Source: Methylobacterium segetis (GTDB lineage: Bacteria; Pseudomonadota; Alphaproteobacteria; Rhizobiales; Beijerinckiaceae). Taken from it: a DNA stretch of 50,477 nucleotides. Both the position numbers and the translations under genes were made by a program. This document shows, piece by piece, positions 1 through 7,670 of this stretch. The stretch covers positions 1-50,477 of the forward strand of contig NZ_SMNT01000034.1 of the NCBI RefSeq assembly GCF_004348265.1, given 5' to 3'. The notes under the pieces were generated by a model. It was not told the DNA's origin. It made no database searches and saw nothing but the letters and a program-made list of their open reading frames with translations. Position 1 is the stretch's first letter, and each line of letters opens with the position of its first letter.

Positions 1-1
1 C

Positions 2-529
2 GTCGCCTTCGCCATGCTCTGCGGCCTCGGCGTCGCGCTCTGCGGCCTCGCCTCGGACGGGACCGTCTACGGAACCGGCTACGAGGAGGCCCGCGCCCTC
101 CTGCACGGGGATGCGGCCGCGCGGCTCGACTTCGCCCCGCTCAAGTTCGCCGCGACCGTGCTCTCCTCGATCAGCGGCATTCCGGGCGGCCTGTTCGCGC
201 CCTCGCTGGCGGTCGGCGCCGGCCTCGGAGCGGCGCTCCGCGACCTCTTCGCGGAGGTGCCGGTCGGTGCGCTCGTCCTGATCGGGATGGTCTCCTACCT
301 CACGGGCGTGCTGCAGGCGCCGATCACCTCCTTCGTCATCGTCACCGAGATGACCCAGGACCACGCCATGATGATCCCGCTGATGATCGCCGCGCTCGTC
401 GCCGACGCGGCCTCGAAGCTCGTCTGCCGGGGCGGCCTCTACCACGTGCTCGCCGAGCAGATCCTGGCCCGCGCCGACGCGTCCGCGAACCCCGTGCCGG
501 CGCAGGGGGCAAGGGGGCGGAACGGTTGA
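2..529 (+). CDS. ClC-family chloride channel/transporter, C-terminal part (5' end outside window)
   Basis: This is the C-terminal ~175 residues of a voltage-gated chloride channel or H+/Cl- antiporter, an inner membrane protein. The frame is already open at the first bases of the window, so the start lies upstream. The visible signature is GIPGGLFAPSLAVGAGLG (about 50 residues in), the GxFxP anion-selectivity motif of ClC proteins. It is followed by hydrophobic segments typical of the last transmembrane helices, including a YLTGVLQAPITSFVIVTEMT stretch common in bacterial ClcA-like proteins. The end is a short hydrophilic tail with no CBS domain. It is followed at 61 bp by the DUF1328 gene. 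Family assignment is strong; transport mode (channel or antiporter) cannot be told because the gating-glutamate region is missing. Confidence 0.88.
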   Translation, partial: VAFAMLCGLGVALCGLASDGTVYGTGYEEARALLHGDAAARLDFAPLKFAATVLSSISGIPGGLFAPSLAVGAGLGAALRDLFAEVPVGALVLIGMVSYLTGVLQAPITSFVIVTEMTQDHAMMIPLMIAALVADAASKLVCRGGLYHVLAEQILARADASANPVPAQGARGRNG

Positions 530-589
530 GCTTGGCCCGAGTTGTCGCTCGATTCGCAATCCTCGACTCGGTTCGCCGGAGCTGACGCC

Positions 590-769
590 ATGACCCTCCT
601 GAAATGGGCCCTCATCGCCTTCGTGATCTCGCTGATCGCGGGCGCCCTCGGTTTCACCGGCATCGCCTCCGGCGCGGCCTCGCTGGCGCGCATCCTGTTC
701 GGCCTGTTCCTCGTGATCGCGATCATCATCGTGGTGGTCGCGTTCGTGATCGGTCAGGCGGTGTTCTGA
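590..769 (+). CDS. DUF1328 / UPF0391 small inner-membrane protein
   Basis: A 59-residue protein with two predicted transmembrane helices (about residues 3-24 and 31-56) rich in Ile, Val, Leu and Gly. The pattern [18 protein letters not shown] followed by [10 protein letters not shown] and AxILFxLFL is the recognised DUF1328 family. The length matches the family's usual 50-60 residues. I chose the ATG at 590 rather than an upstream in-frame TTG because the protein then begins at the conserved N-terminus. Function is unknown; relatives are often reported as stress-responsive small membrane proteins, but nothing here proves that. The next gene starts 3 bp downstream, so the two are probably cotranscribed. 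Confidence 0.85.
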   Translation: MTLLKWALIAFVISLIAGALGFTGIASGAASLARILFGLFLVIAIIIVVVAFVIGQAVF

Positions 770-772
770 GCG

Positions 773-1636
773 GTGTCGACGCTGCAGGGGCGGATCGCCC
801 TCGTCACCGGCGCGACCTCGGGAATCGGCTACGAGACGGCCCTCGGCCTCGCCCGCGCCGGCCTGCGGGTCGGCCTCGTCGGCCGGGCGCAGGGCCGCGC
901 CCGCGCCTCCGCCGAGGCGATCCGGCAGGCGGTGCCGGGTGCCGAGATCGACGTCTTCGTGGCGGATCTCTCGGCGCAATCCGAGATCCGGCGCCTCGCC
1001 GGCGCGGTGCGGGAGGCCTATCCGCGCCTCGACGTGCTGGTGAACAACGCCGGCGCCATCTTCGACCGGCGGGAGACGACGGTCGACGGGATCGAGCGGA
1101 CCTGGGCGCTCGACCATCTCGGCTACGTGCTCCTGACCCTCGACCTCCTCGACCTCCTGAAGGCCACCGCCCGGGAGGCCGGCGAGGCCCGCATCGTCAA
1201 CGTCGCTTCGGCCGCCCATGCCCGCGGGCGGATCGACGTCGACGACCTCGAGGGCAGGCGCGCCTACGGCGCCATCAAGGCCTATTCCCAGGCCAAGCTC
1301 GGCAACGTGCTCTTCACCTACGCGCTGGCGCGGCGCCTCGACGGCACGGGCGTCACCGCGAACGCCCTGCATCCGGGCATCGTCAACACCGGCTTCGCCC
1401 GCAACACGGGCGGCGTCCTCGGCTTCGCCTGGAGCCTGATCCGCCCCTTCCTGATCGCGCCGAAGAGCGGGGCCGAGACCTCGCTCCACGCCGCCACCGC
1501 CCCCGAACTGAGGGGCGTCAGCGGGCGCTACCTCGCCAAGGCGCGGATCGCCGAATCCTCGGCCTCCAGCCGCGACCGGGCCCTGCAGGAACGGGTCTGG
1601 GCGCTGAGCCTGCGGCAGGTCGGGCGGGAAGGGTAA
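773..1636 (+). CDS. Short-chain dehydrogenase/reductase (retinol-dehydrogenase-like SDR)
   Basis: A 287-residue classical-type SDR oxidoreductase, cytoplasmic, NAD(P)-dependent. Visible motifs: nucleotide-binding TGATSGIGYETA (residues 12-23), NNAG (91-94), catalytic Ser146 in RIVNVAS, and YSQAK with Tyr171 and Lys175. The long C-terminal region after the catalytic motif and the SxxAxxxxPELxGVSGRY element resemble retinol dehydrogenase/WWOX-type SDRs. The start is GTG, only 3 bp after the DUF1328 stop, which suggests translational coupling. The substrate cannot be deduced from sequence or neighbours. Confidence 0.85.
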   Translation: MSTLQGRIALVTGATSGIGYETALGLARAGLRVGLVGRAQGRARASAEAIRQAVPGAEIDVFVADLSAQSEIRRLAGAVREAYPRLDVLVNNAGAIFDRRETTVDGIERTWALDHLGYVLLTLDLLDLLKATAREAGEARIVNVASAAHARGRIDVDDLEGRRAYGAIKAYSQAKLGNVLFTYALARRLDGTGVTANALHPGIVNTGFARNTGGVLGFAWSLIRPFLIAPKSGAETSLHAATAPELRGVSGRYLAKARIAESSASSRDRALQERVWALSLRQVGREG

Positions 1637-1656
1637 GGCCGTTGCCGGCGGCCTCC

Positions 1657-1685
1657 TTGACATGTCAGGTTTCTGTACGTACAGA
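1657..1685 (+). promoter_or_regulatory. Putative -35/-10 promoter of brnTA
   Basis: A perfect -35 hexamer TTGACA (1657-1662) is followed after 17 bp by TACAGA (1680-1685), a 3/6 match to the -10 consensus. The start codon of brnT is only 5 bp beyond, so the transcript would have a very short leader or be leaderless. The -10 lies inside the right half of a 16-bp palindrome listed separately. The assignment rests on sequence and position only. Confidence 0.5.
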
Positions 1686-1686
1686 A
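1671..1686. promoter_or_regulatory. Perfect 16-bp palindrome, likely autoregulatory operator of brnTA
   Basis: TTCTGTACGTACAGAA reads the same on both strands and sits over the presumed -10 box, 4 bp before the brnT start codon. BrnTA modules of other bacteria are known to be autorepressed by the BrnA antitoxin, alone or with BrnT, at inverted repeats in the promoter. That this palindrome is the operator here is inference from position and symmetry. Confidence 0.6.
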
Positions 1687-1690
1687 AATC

Positions 1691-1966
1691 ATGAATTTCA
1701 CCTACGGCGAGCCGAAGCGCCGAGCGAATATCGCTAAGCATGGCTTCGACTTCGCCGATTTCGAGGTGGCTTTCAGCTTCGAGCGGTTCTTCACCATTCG
1801 GGCGAATCCGAGCGCGACAGGCCTGGCGCGCTTCAAGCTGATCGGATCCTGGCACGGCCGGACCGTCGTCGTCGCGATCGTCTCGCCTCTGGGATCCGAG
1901 GCCGTCGACATCGTGAGTGTTCGCCCTGCCAACGCGAAGGAAAGGGCCTTCTATGCCGAAGCCTGA
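1691..1966 (+). CDS. brnT: BrnT-family ribonuclease toxin
   Basis: A 91-residue protein of the BrnT (DUF497) family, a RelE-fold mRNA-cleaving toxin. Recognition rests on the N-terminal RRANIAKHGFDFADFEVAF block (the family's R..N..KHG..F..A motif) and the C-terminal RPANAKERAFYAEA, typical of the DUF497 'R.A...ER..Y' ending. Length is normal for the family. Its last 14 bases overlap the antitoxin gene, the usual toxin-first BrnTA order. Expression is probably controlled by the palindrome just upstream. The protein looks intact and nothing suggests inactivation. Confidence 0.88.
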   Translation: MNFTYGEPKRRANIAKHGFDFADFEVAFSFERFFTIRANPSATGLARFKLIGSWHGRTVVVAIVSPLGSEAVDIVSVRPANAKERAFYAEA

Positions 1967-2273
1967 GCATGCGCCCGGCTACGTGCCGAACCCTGGCTAC
2001 ACGCAGGACGATTGGGACGCGGTGTCCGACAACCCGGCCCTGACCGACGACGAGCTGGCCGCTGCGCGTCCCGGTCCCGACGGGATGCCGCCCGGCGTGG
2101 CGGCCGCCTTCGTCAGCCGCATCGGCCGGCCGAAGGCCGAGCGGCGCAAGGTGCCGGTCACGATCCGGCTCGATCCGGACGTGGTCGCGGCCTTCAAGGC
2201 GACCGGCCCGGGCTGGCAGACCCGGATGAACGACGCGCTTCGAGCGGCCGCCCGCGACCTGTCGGCCGCCTGA
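1953..2273 (+). CDS. brnA: BrnA-family antitoxin
   Basis: A 106-residue partner of BrnT. The N-terminal ~65 residues are acidic and Pro-rich (GYTQDDWDAVSDNPALTDDEL), as expected for the toxin-wrapping segment. The C-terminus from RRKVPVTIRLDPDVVAAFK onward is a ribbon-helix-helix DNA-binding domain ending in a GWQTRMNDALRAA helix, characteristic of BrnA/DUF4415. I chose the ATG inside brnT because GAAGGAAAGG lies just upstream and the in-frame upstream GTG would add residues that read as brnT sequence. The 14-bp overlap implies coupled translation. It converges with lysK, leaving 12 bp between the stop codons. Confidence 0.85.
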   Translation: MPKPEHAPGYVPNPGYTQDDWDAVSDNPALTDDELAAARPGPDGMPPGVAAAFVSRIGRPKAERRKVPVTIRLDPDVVAAFKATGPGWQTRMNDALRAAARDLSAA

Positions 2274-2285
2274 CAGCCCTGGCCC

Positions 2286-3995
2286 TCAATCCGCCTTCGC
2301 AAGCCCCGCCTTGAACGCTGCGTGCTCGGTCACGAGCGCGCCGGACAGCGCCCTCGCGATCAGGGCGCGGGTCTCCTCCACCCCGTAGAGGGCGACGAAG
2401 GAGCCGAAGCGGGGTCCGCGGGCCTCGCCGAACAGGATGTTGTAGATCGTGGTGAACCACGCCTGCGACACGCCGGGCCGCCCGTCCGGGCTCTTGGCCT
2501 TGCCGGACAGGTCCGGGAAGTGGCGGCGGCCCACCTCGTAGACCACCGCTTGGAGCGCCTCGGGGTCGGTCGATCCTGCGTGGTCGGCCAGCGCCTGCGA
2601 GAGGTCGGCGAGCGCCGCCCGCTCCTCCTCCGTCGGGGGCCGGTAGGTCTTCGCGGGCCGCACGAAATCCCGGTAATAGGCGAGCGCGTGATGCACGAGC
2701 CGGTCGAGGCCCGGATGCGTCTCCGGGCCGATCCCGGCCGCGTAGCGCCGGATGAAGCCCCAGAGCACGCCCGGCTCCTCGGCGTTGGCCACCGCCACGA
2801 GGTTGAGCAGCATGCCGAAGGTGAGCGTCGTGCCCTTGGCGCCGGCCTCGCCGACCGTCTCCGGCGCCGGCGGCGCGCCGGCATGCAGGTGCCAGACCGG
2901 GTTGCCGAGGCGCAGCTTCGGCTCCTGGCCCGGATAGCGGTCGAGGAAGTTCAGGTACTCGTCGACGTGGCGCGGGATCACGTCGAAGAACAGGCGCTTG
3001 GCCTCCCGCGGCTTGTTGTACATGAACAGCGCGAGCGATTCCGGGGTGCCGTAGGCGAGCCACTCGTCGATGGTGAGCCCGTTGCCCTTCGACTTCGAGA
3101 TCTTCTGGCCCTTCTCGTCGAGGAACAGCTCGTAATTGAAGCCCTCCGGCGGCTCGGCGCCGAGAGCCCGGGCGATCTGGCCCGACAGCTTGACCGAGTC
3201 GATCAGGTCCTTGCCGGCCATCTCGTAATCGACGCCGAGGGCCACCCAGCGCATCGCCCAGTCGGGCTTCCATTGCAGCTTGGCGTGCCCTCCGGTGATC
3301 GGGGTCTCGTAGGCCTCGCCCGTCTTCGGGTCGCGCCAGAGCAGGGTGCCCCGGTCCGCCCGAATCTCGTCGATGGGCACCTGCATTACCTCGCCGGTGA
3401 CCGGGTGAAGGGGCAGGAAGGGCGAGTAGCTCGCCGAGCGCTCGGCGCGCAGCGAGGGCAGCATGATGTCCATCACCGCGTCGTAGCGCTCGGCCACGAG
3501 CATCAGCGTCGCGTCGAACACGCCGGAGCGGTAGCACTCGGTCGCCGAGCGGAATTCGTAGTCGAAGCCGAAGGCGTCGAGGAAGCGGCGCAATTCCGCA
3601 TTGTTGTGCGCGCCGAAGCTCTCGTGGGTGCCGAACGGGTCCGGCACCCGGGTCAGCGGCTGGTTCAGGGCCGCCCGCAGCATCTCCCGGTTCGGCACGT
3701 TGTCCGGCACCTTGCGCAGGCCGTCCATGTCGTCCGAGAAGGCGACGAGCCGGGTCGGCACGCTGTCCCGGGTGAGGACCCGGAAGGCGTGGCGCACCAT
3801 CGAGGTGCGGGCGACCTCGCCGAAGGTGCCGATATGCGGCAGCCCCGAGGGGCCGTAGCCCGTCTCGAACAGCACCTCGGCCTTGGGGCTACGCTCCAGC
3901 CGCGCGACGAGCTTGCGCGCCTCTTCGAACGGCCAGGACGCCGCTGTGGCGGCGGCCTCGATCAGGGCGGGGTCGAGGGAGAGCGGGGACGGCAT
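2286..3995 (-). CDS. lysK: Class I lysyl-tRNA synthetase
   Basis: A 569-residue cytoplasmic enzyme charging tRNA(Lys) with lysine. It is the class I (archaeal/spirochaete/alphaproteobacterial) form, not the class II LysS. Motifs: the HIGH-equivalent [13 protein letters not shown] around His54, and the KMSKS-equivalent KISKSKGN at residues 298-305. The full length is consistent with the family, including a C-terminal helical anticodon-binding region. The ATG start gives a normal N-terminus ahead of the Rossmann fold, although no strong ribosome binding site is visible. It lies 134 bp downstream of the solute-binding protein on the same strand and is probably transcribed separately. I see no class II lysS in the window. 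Confidence 0.95.
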   Translation of the reverse strand: MPSPLSLDPALIEAAATAASWPFEEARKLVARLERSPKAEVLFETGYGPSGLPHIGTFGEVARTSMVRHAFRVLTRDSVPTRLVAFSDDMDGLRKVPDNVPNREMLRAALNQPLTRVPDPFGTHESFGAHNNAELRRFLDAFGFDYEFRSATECYRSGVFDATLMLVAERYDAVMDIMLPSLRAERSASYSPFLPLHPVTGEVMQVPIDEIRADRGTLLWRDPKTGEAYETPITGGHAKLQWKPDWAMRWVALGVDYEMAGKDLIDSVKLSGQIARALGAEPPEGFNYELFLDEKGQKISKSKGNGLTIDEWLAYGTPESLALFMYNKPREAKRLFFDVIPRHVDEYLNFLDRYPGQEPKLRLGNPVWHLHAGAPPAPETVGEAGAKGTTLTFGMLLNLVAVANAEEPGVLWGFIRRYAAGIGPETHPGLDRLVHHALAYYRDFVRPAKTYRPPTEEERAALADLSQALADHAGSTDPEALQAVVYEVGRRHFPDLSGKAKSPDGRPGVSQAWFTTIYNILFGEARGPRFGSFVALYGVEETRALIARALSGALVTEHAAFKAGLAKAD

Positions 3996-4129
3996 GGCGG
4001 GGAAATATCGGTCTGTTTCAAGGGCGTCGCGAAGCGCGGCACCCTAGTGCGCTTTGCCGCGCTGCGAAATTCCCCAGGCAAGTTTTTGTGCATGCGGCCG
4101 GCCGGGCGTCGGACGCGACATCGGATCGG

Positions 4130-5059
4130 CTAGAACGGGCTCACGGGGAAGAAGCGCAGGTAGATCTCCGCGTACTTGCCGTCGTCCCACAGGCGCTGGA
4201 GAGCGTCGTCGAGGGCGCGGGACAGGGCCGCGTCCTCCTGGCGGGTGACGAGGCCGATGCCCTCGCCGAAATAGCGGTTCTCTAGGTAGGAACCACCCGA
4301 GAAGGCGCAGCAGCCGCCGGCCTCGAACCCGCCGAGCCAGAGGGCGAGGTTGAGCCCGTCCGCGAAGAGGTACTCCGTCTCGCCGCGCCGGAGCGCGCTC
4401 TCGGCCGCGGAGAGGTCGGTGAAGTCCCGCGGCACCGCCTTCGGGAAGAACGCCTTGAGATAGGCCGCGTGCGCGCTGCCGGCGATCACGCCGACGCTGC
4501 GGCCGGACAGAGCCTCCGGCGAGGGCTCGGGCAGCCCGGCACCGGTCCGGGCGATGAAGCGGGCCGGCCAGCGGAAAAAGGGCCGCGTCGCCAGGAACTT
4601 GCCGCGCAGGGTCGGCGTCAGCGGGATCGCGGCGGCGACGACGTCGCCCTGCCGCTCGTTCAGCGCATCGAGGAGCGTGTCGAAGCGGCGTGCCTGCACG
4701 GTGCAGGTGATCGCGAGGCGCTCGCAGACGGCCCGGGCGAGTTCCACCACGAAGCCGGTCGGGTTGCCGTCCGGCCCGGAAAAGTGCAGCGGCGGGAACT
4801 CGTCGTCCGTGAGGAAGCGGACGGCGCGGCCCGTCTGCGGCGCCTCGACCCGCTCGCCGCGGCTGCGCGGGTTCCAGAAATTCGGGATCGCGACGCTCTG
4901 GCCAGCCGGCGTCTCGGCCCTGGCCTGTGGCAGAAAGGTTGCGCCCGCAACGAAAAGCGCGGTCAGGAGGGCAGCCGCGGCCCTGCCGGCCCGGCCTCGC
5001 CTTGACGCTGGTTTGGCGCGCGTGGTGCGCTTCGGACGGGCGGCGAAGGTACGGCTCAC
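4130..5059 (-). CDS. Periplasmic solute-binding protein, family 3-like (amino-acid/MxaJ-type)
   Basis: A 309-residue exported protein. A long basic N-terminus (residues 1-26) precedes a hydrophobic segment (about 27-44) ending at QARAE, a likely signal peptide cleavage site. The mature part has the bacterial extracellular solute-binding fold of family 3: RFLTDDEFPPLHF near the start, GNPTGFVVELARAVCERL, GDVVAAAIPLTP, LSGRSVGVIAGSAHAAYL, and a DDALQRLWDDGKYAEIYLRF ending. No permease or ATPase gene is adjacent, so it is an orphan binding protein. Such proteins serve amino-acid ABC importers, act as sensory partners, or (MoxJ/MxaJ) serve methanol dehydrogenase; there is no mxa gene here to support the last. 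A GGCCAFSGG segment carries two adjacent cysteines. Confidence 0.75.
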   Translation of the reverse strand: MSRTFAARPKRTTRAKPASRRGRAGRAAAALLTALFVAGATFLPQARAETPAGQSVAIPNFWNPRSRGERVEAPQTGRAVRFLTDDEFPPLHFSGPDGNPTGFVVELARAVCERLAITCTVQARRFDTLLDALNERQGDVVAAAIPLTPTLRGKFLATRPFFRWPARFIARTGAGLPEPSPEALSGRSVGVIAGSAHAAYLKAFFPKAVPRDFTDLSAAESALRRGETEYLFADGLNLALWLGGFEAGGCCAFSGGSYLENRYFGEGIGLVTRQEDAALSRALDDALQRLWDDGKYAEIYLRFFPVSPF

Positions 5060-5101
5060 GCGCCTCCCCTAGCACGTTCCGGGGCCTACGGGAGCGGGTC
5101 G

Positions 5102-6970
5102 GTGTCGGTCCCCGGGACAAGCAGATCCGCGGCCGGCGCGGGTGCGCTGCCGCCGGACCTCGCCTTCCTCCTGGCCGAGGGGGTGGACCCCGCCCGCCTC
5201 CTGTCCGCGGCGGCCCTCGCCCGTGCGAGCGGCACCGACGCCGCGAGCGCGCTCCTGCGCAGCGGATCGATGGCGGAGGAGCCCTATTACGAGGCGCTCG
5301 CCCGCGCCCTCGGCCTCCCCTATCTCGCTCGACCGAACGCCCTCGGGCCGGGGGTCCGTTTTCCCGAGAGCCTCGCGGCGAGGGCGGCTCCGCTCGCCGG
5401 GGCGCCCGGGCGCCTCGTGCGCGCCCCGGAGGGCGCCGAGATCGAGGGTCTGCTCACCGGCCGCCTCTCCCTGGACCGCACGGCGGGACTCACGGCCCCA
5501 AGCCGGCTGCGCAACGCCGTCTTCGCCGCCCTGCCGCATGCCGTGGCAGCCCATGCCGCCGAGGCGCTGGAGCGGAACAGGCCGGACTGGGCCTATCGGC
5601 CGGGCCTCTCCGGACGGCAGGCGGCGGCGCTCGGGCTCACGGCCTGCGCGGGAGGCCTCATCCTGTCGGGCCTTCCCCCCGGTCTGTCCCTCGCCGCCGT
5701 CGCGGCCGCGCAGAGCAGCATCCTCGCTACCGCGAGCTTCCGGCTCGGCTCCCTCTTCCTCGCCGCCCCGGTCGAGCCCGCCCCCGGCTCCGTAGCGGCG
5801 CTGAGCGATCGGGACCTGCCGGTCTACACGGTGCTCGTCGCCCTCTACCGCGAGGCCGCCGTCGGTCCCCGCCTCGTCGGGGCGCTCGCGCGTCTCGATT
5901 ATCCGGCGGCCAAGCTCGACATCAAGTTCGTGCTAGAGGCGGACGATGCCGAGACCGCGGCGGCGCTCGCCGCGGTGCCGCTTCCAGCCCGGTTCGAGGT
6001 GATCGTGGCGCCGCCGGGCGCGCCGCGCACCAAGCCGCGTGCCCTCAACGTCGCCCTGCCCCTCGCCCGCGGCGAGTGCCTCGTGGTCTACGACGCGGAG
6101 GACGTGCCGGATCCGGGCCAGCTGCGCCTCGCCGCCGCCCTCTTCCGACGCGAGCCGCCTGAGACGGCCTGCCTCCAGGGAAGGCTCGTCGTCGACAATG
6201 CCGACGATTCCTGGCTCAGCCGCTGCTTCGCCCTCGAATATGCCGGACTCTTCGACGTGCTCGGGCCGGGGCTGGCCAATTGGCGGCTTCCGACGCCGCT
6301 CGGCGGCACCTCGACGCATTTCCGAACCGCCGTGCTGCGGGCGCTGCACGGGTGGGATGCCTGGAACGTGACCGAGGACGCCGATCTCGGCCTGCGGCTC
6401 GCGCTGGCCGGCTACATGGTCGGGGATCTTCCGAGCGCGACCTACGAGGAGGCGCCGGCGCATCTCGGCCCGTGGCTGCGCCAGCGCGTGCGCTGGATGA
6501 AGGGCTTCGTGCAGACGACGGTCACGCATGCGCGCCACCCGTTGCGGACCCTGCGTCGCCTCGGCCCCCTCGACGCTTTCTGCGCCCTGACGATGGTGCC
6601 GGGCACGGTGGCCTCGGCGCTCGTCTACCCGTTCCTGACCGGCGCGGCCGCCCTCGCCTTCCTGTGGCACGGGCCGGAGGGAGGGCCGGCCTTCTGGCCG
6701 AACCTGCCGCAGGGCCTCGCGCTCACGATTTTCGGCGCGGGACTTGCCGCCATGATGCTGCCCGCCGCCCTCGGCGCGGTCCGGCGCGGCTGGTACGACC
6801 TCCTGCCCTTCGTGCTGCTGCTGCCCGTCTACTACATGCTCATCAGTCTCGCGGCTTGGCTCGGCCTCGTCGAGCTCGCCCGCGCGCCGGCGCACTGGAA
6901 CAAGACCGAGCACGGCCTGTTCCGCACCTCGCGCACGGGCGCGCTGCGGAGGCGGGTGCGGCGCCCGTGA
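5102..6970 (+). CDS. GT2 processive-type glycosyltransferase with N-terminal T2SS-ATPase-like (MshEN-type) domain
   Basis: A 622-residue membrane glycosyltransferase. Residues ~18-80 resemble the N-terminal domain of type II secretion/pilus ATPases (leucine-rich helices followed by EALARALGLPYLARP). Residues ~172-220 hold one or two membrane helices. Then comes a GT2 catalytic domain with Asp281/282 in VLEADD, DAEDVPDPGQLR (331-342), TEDADLGLRL (424-433) and QRVRW (461-465): the D, DxD, TED and QxxRW set of cellulose-synthase-like enzymes. The C-terminus (~490-595) has several hydrophobic helices. It probably polymerises or adds sugars for an exopolysaccharide; donor and acceptor are unknown. 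The start is GTG; later starts would cut into the N-terminal domain. It is divergent from the solute-binding gene (42-bp gap) and convergent with SCO1. Confidence 0.82.
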   Translation: MSVPGTSRSAAGAGALPPDLAFLLAEGVDPARLLSAAALARASGTDAASALLRSGSMAEEPYYEALARALGLPYLARPNALGPGVRFPESLAARAAPLAGAPGRLVRAPEGAEIEGLLTGRLSLDRTAGLTAPSRLRNAVFAALPHAVAAHAAEALERNRPDWAYRPGLSGRQAAALGLTACAGGLILSGLPPGLSLAAVAAAQSSILATASFRLGSLFLAAPVEPAPGSVAALSDRDLPVYTVLVALYREAAVGPRLVGALARLDYPAAKLDIKFVLEADDAETAAALAAVPLPARFEVIVAPPGAPRTKPRALNVALPLARGECLVVYDAEDVPDPGQLRLAAALFRREPPETACLQGRLVVDNADDSWLSRCFALEYAGLFDVLGPGLANWRLPTPLGGTSTHFRTAVLRALHGWDAWNVTEDADLGLRLALAGYMVGDLPSATYEEAPAHLGPWLRQRVRWMKGFVQTTVTHARHPLRTLRRLGPLDAFCALTMVPGTVASALVYPFLTGAAALAFLWHGPEGGPAFWPNLPQGLALTIFGAGLAAMMLPAALGAVRRGWYDLLPFVLLLPVYYMLISLAAWLGLVELARAPAHWNKTEHGLFRTSRTGALRRRVRRP

Positions 6971-6982
6971 CGGAGCCGCCGA

Positions 6983-7576
6983 TCAGATGCGCTTGGCGAG
7001 TTCCCCCGCCGTCTCGTCCGCCGGCCGCTGCAGGTTGAGGGCGCCGAGGAAGCGGTTCCTCGCGTCCATCACGTAGACGAGGGCGGTGTGCTCCATCGTG
7101 TAGTCGCCCCCCTGCGTGGGCACGCGGCGCGCATAAGCCCGATAGCCCTTCACCGCGGCAGCAACCTGCTCGGGGCTGCCCGTGAGCCCGGTGATGCGAG
7201 GGTCGAAGCTCTCCAGGTAGGCCTTGAGGCTCGCTGGGGTGTCGCGCTCGGGATCGACCGTGATGAACGCGACCTTCATCGCCTTCGCCCTGTCCCCGAG
7301 CGCCGCCAGCACGTCCGAGATCTGCTGCAGCGTCGTCGGGCAGATGTCGGGACAATGCGTGAAGCCGAAGAACACGAGATGCGTCGCGCCGGAGAAATCC
7401 TTCTCGGTGACGGTGCGGCCGTTCTGGTCCACCAACGTGAAGGGGCCGCCGACGCTCGACGTCGCCACCGGCGCCCGCTCCGGCACGAGCATGACCACCG
7501 CCGCGACGGTGAGGCCGATCAGGCCGAGGAGGAAGGCCCCGAGCGGCAGGAGAAGGCGGCGCGTCCGGTCGGACAT
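6983..7576 (-). CDS. SCO1/SenC copper chaperone
   Basis: A 197-residue membrane-anchored periplasmic thioredoxin-fold protein. An N-terminal transmembrane anchor (residues 10-31) is followed by the SCO domain with the copper-binding CPDICP motif (Cys75, Cys79) and the distal His163 in MEHTALVY, the three ligands expected of a functional SCO protein. SCO proteins deliver copper to the CuA site of cytochrome c oxidase or act as thiol reductases. I chose the internal ATG at 7576 because it opens with the TM anchor and has an AGAGGT Shine-Dalgarno 6 bases upstream; the longer frame adds an implausible Arg/Pro-rich leader. No cytochrome oxidase gene is adjacent; it follows cysG by 94 bp on the same strand. 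Confidence 0.92.
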   Translation of the reverse strand: MSDRTRRLLLPLGAFLLGLIGLTVAAVVMLVPERAPVATSSVGGPFTLVDQNGRTVTEKDFSGATHLVFFGFTHCPDICPTTLQQISDVLAALGDRAKAMKVAFITVDPERDTPASLKAYLESFDPRITGLTGSPEQVAAAVKGYRAYARRVPTQGGDYTMEHTALVYVMDARNRFLGALNLQRPADETAGELAKRI

Positions 7577-7670
7577 GAATACCTCTGCGCGAACACCCGC
7601 GCAGCATAGCGCAGGCCGCGTGTGGCGAACCACGCGGAAGCGGCCCTGGCAAGGGGACGTGCCGTCGCCG

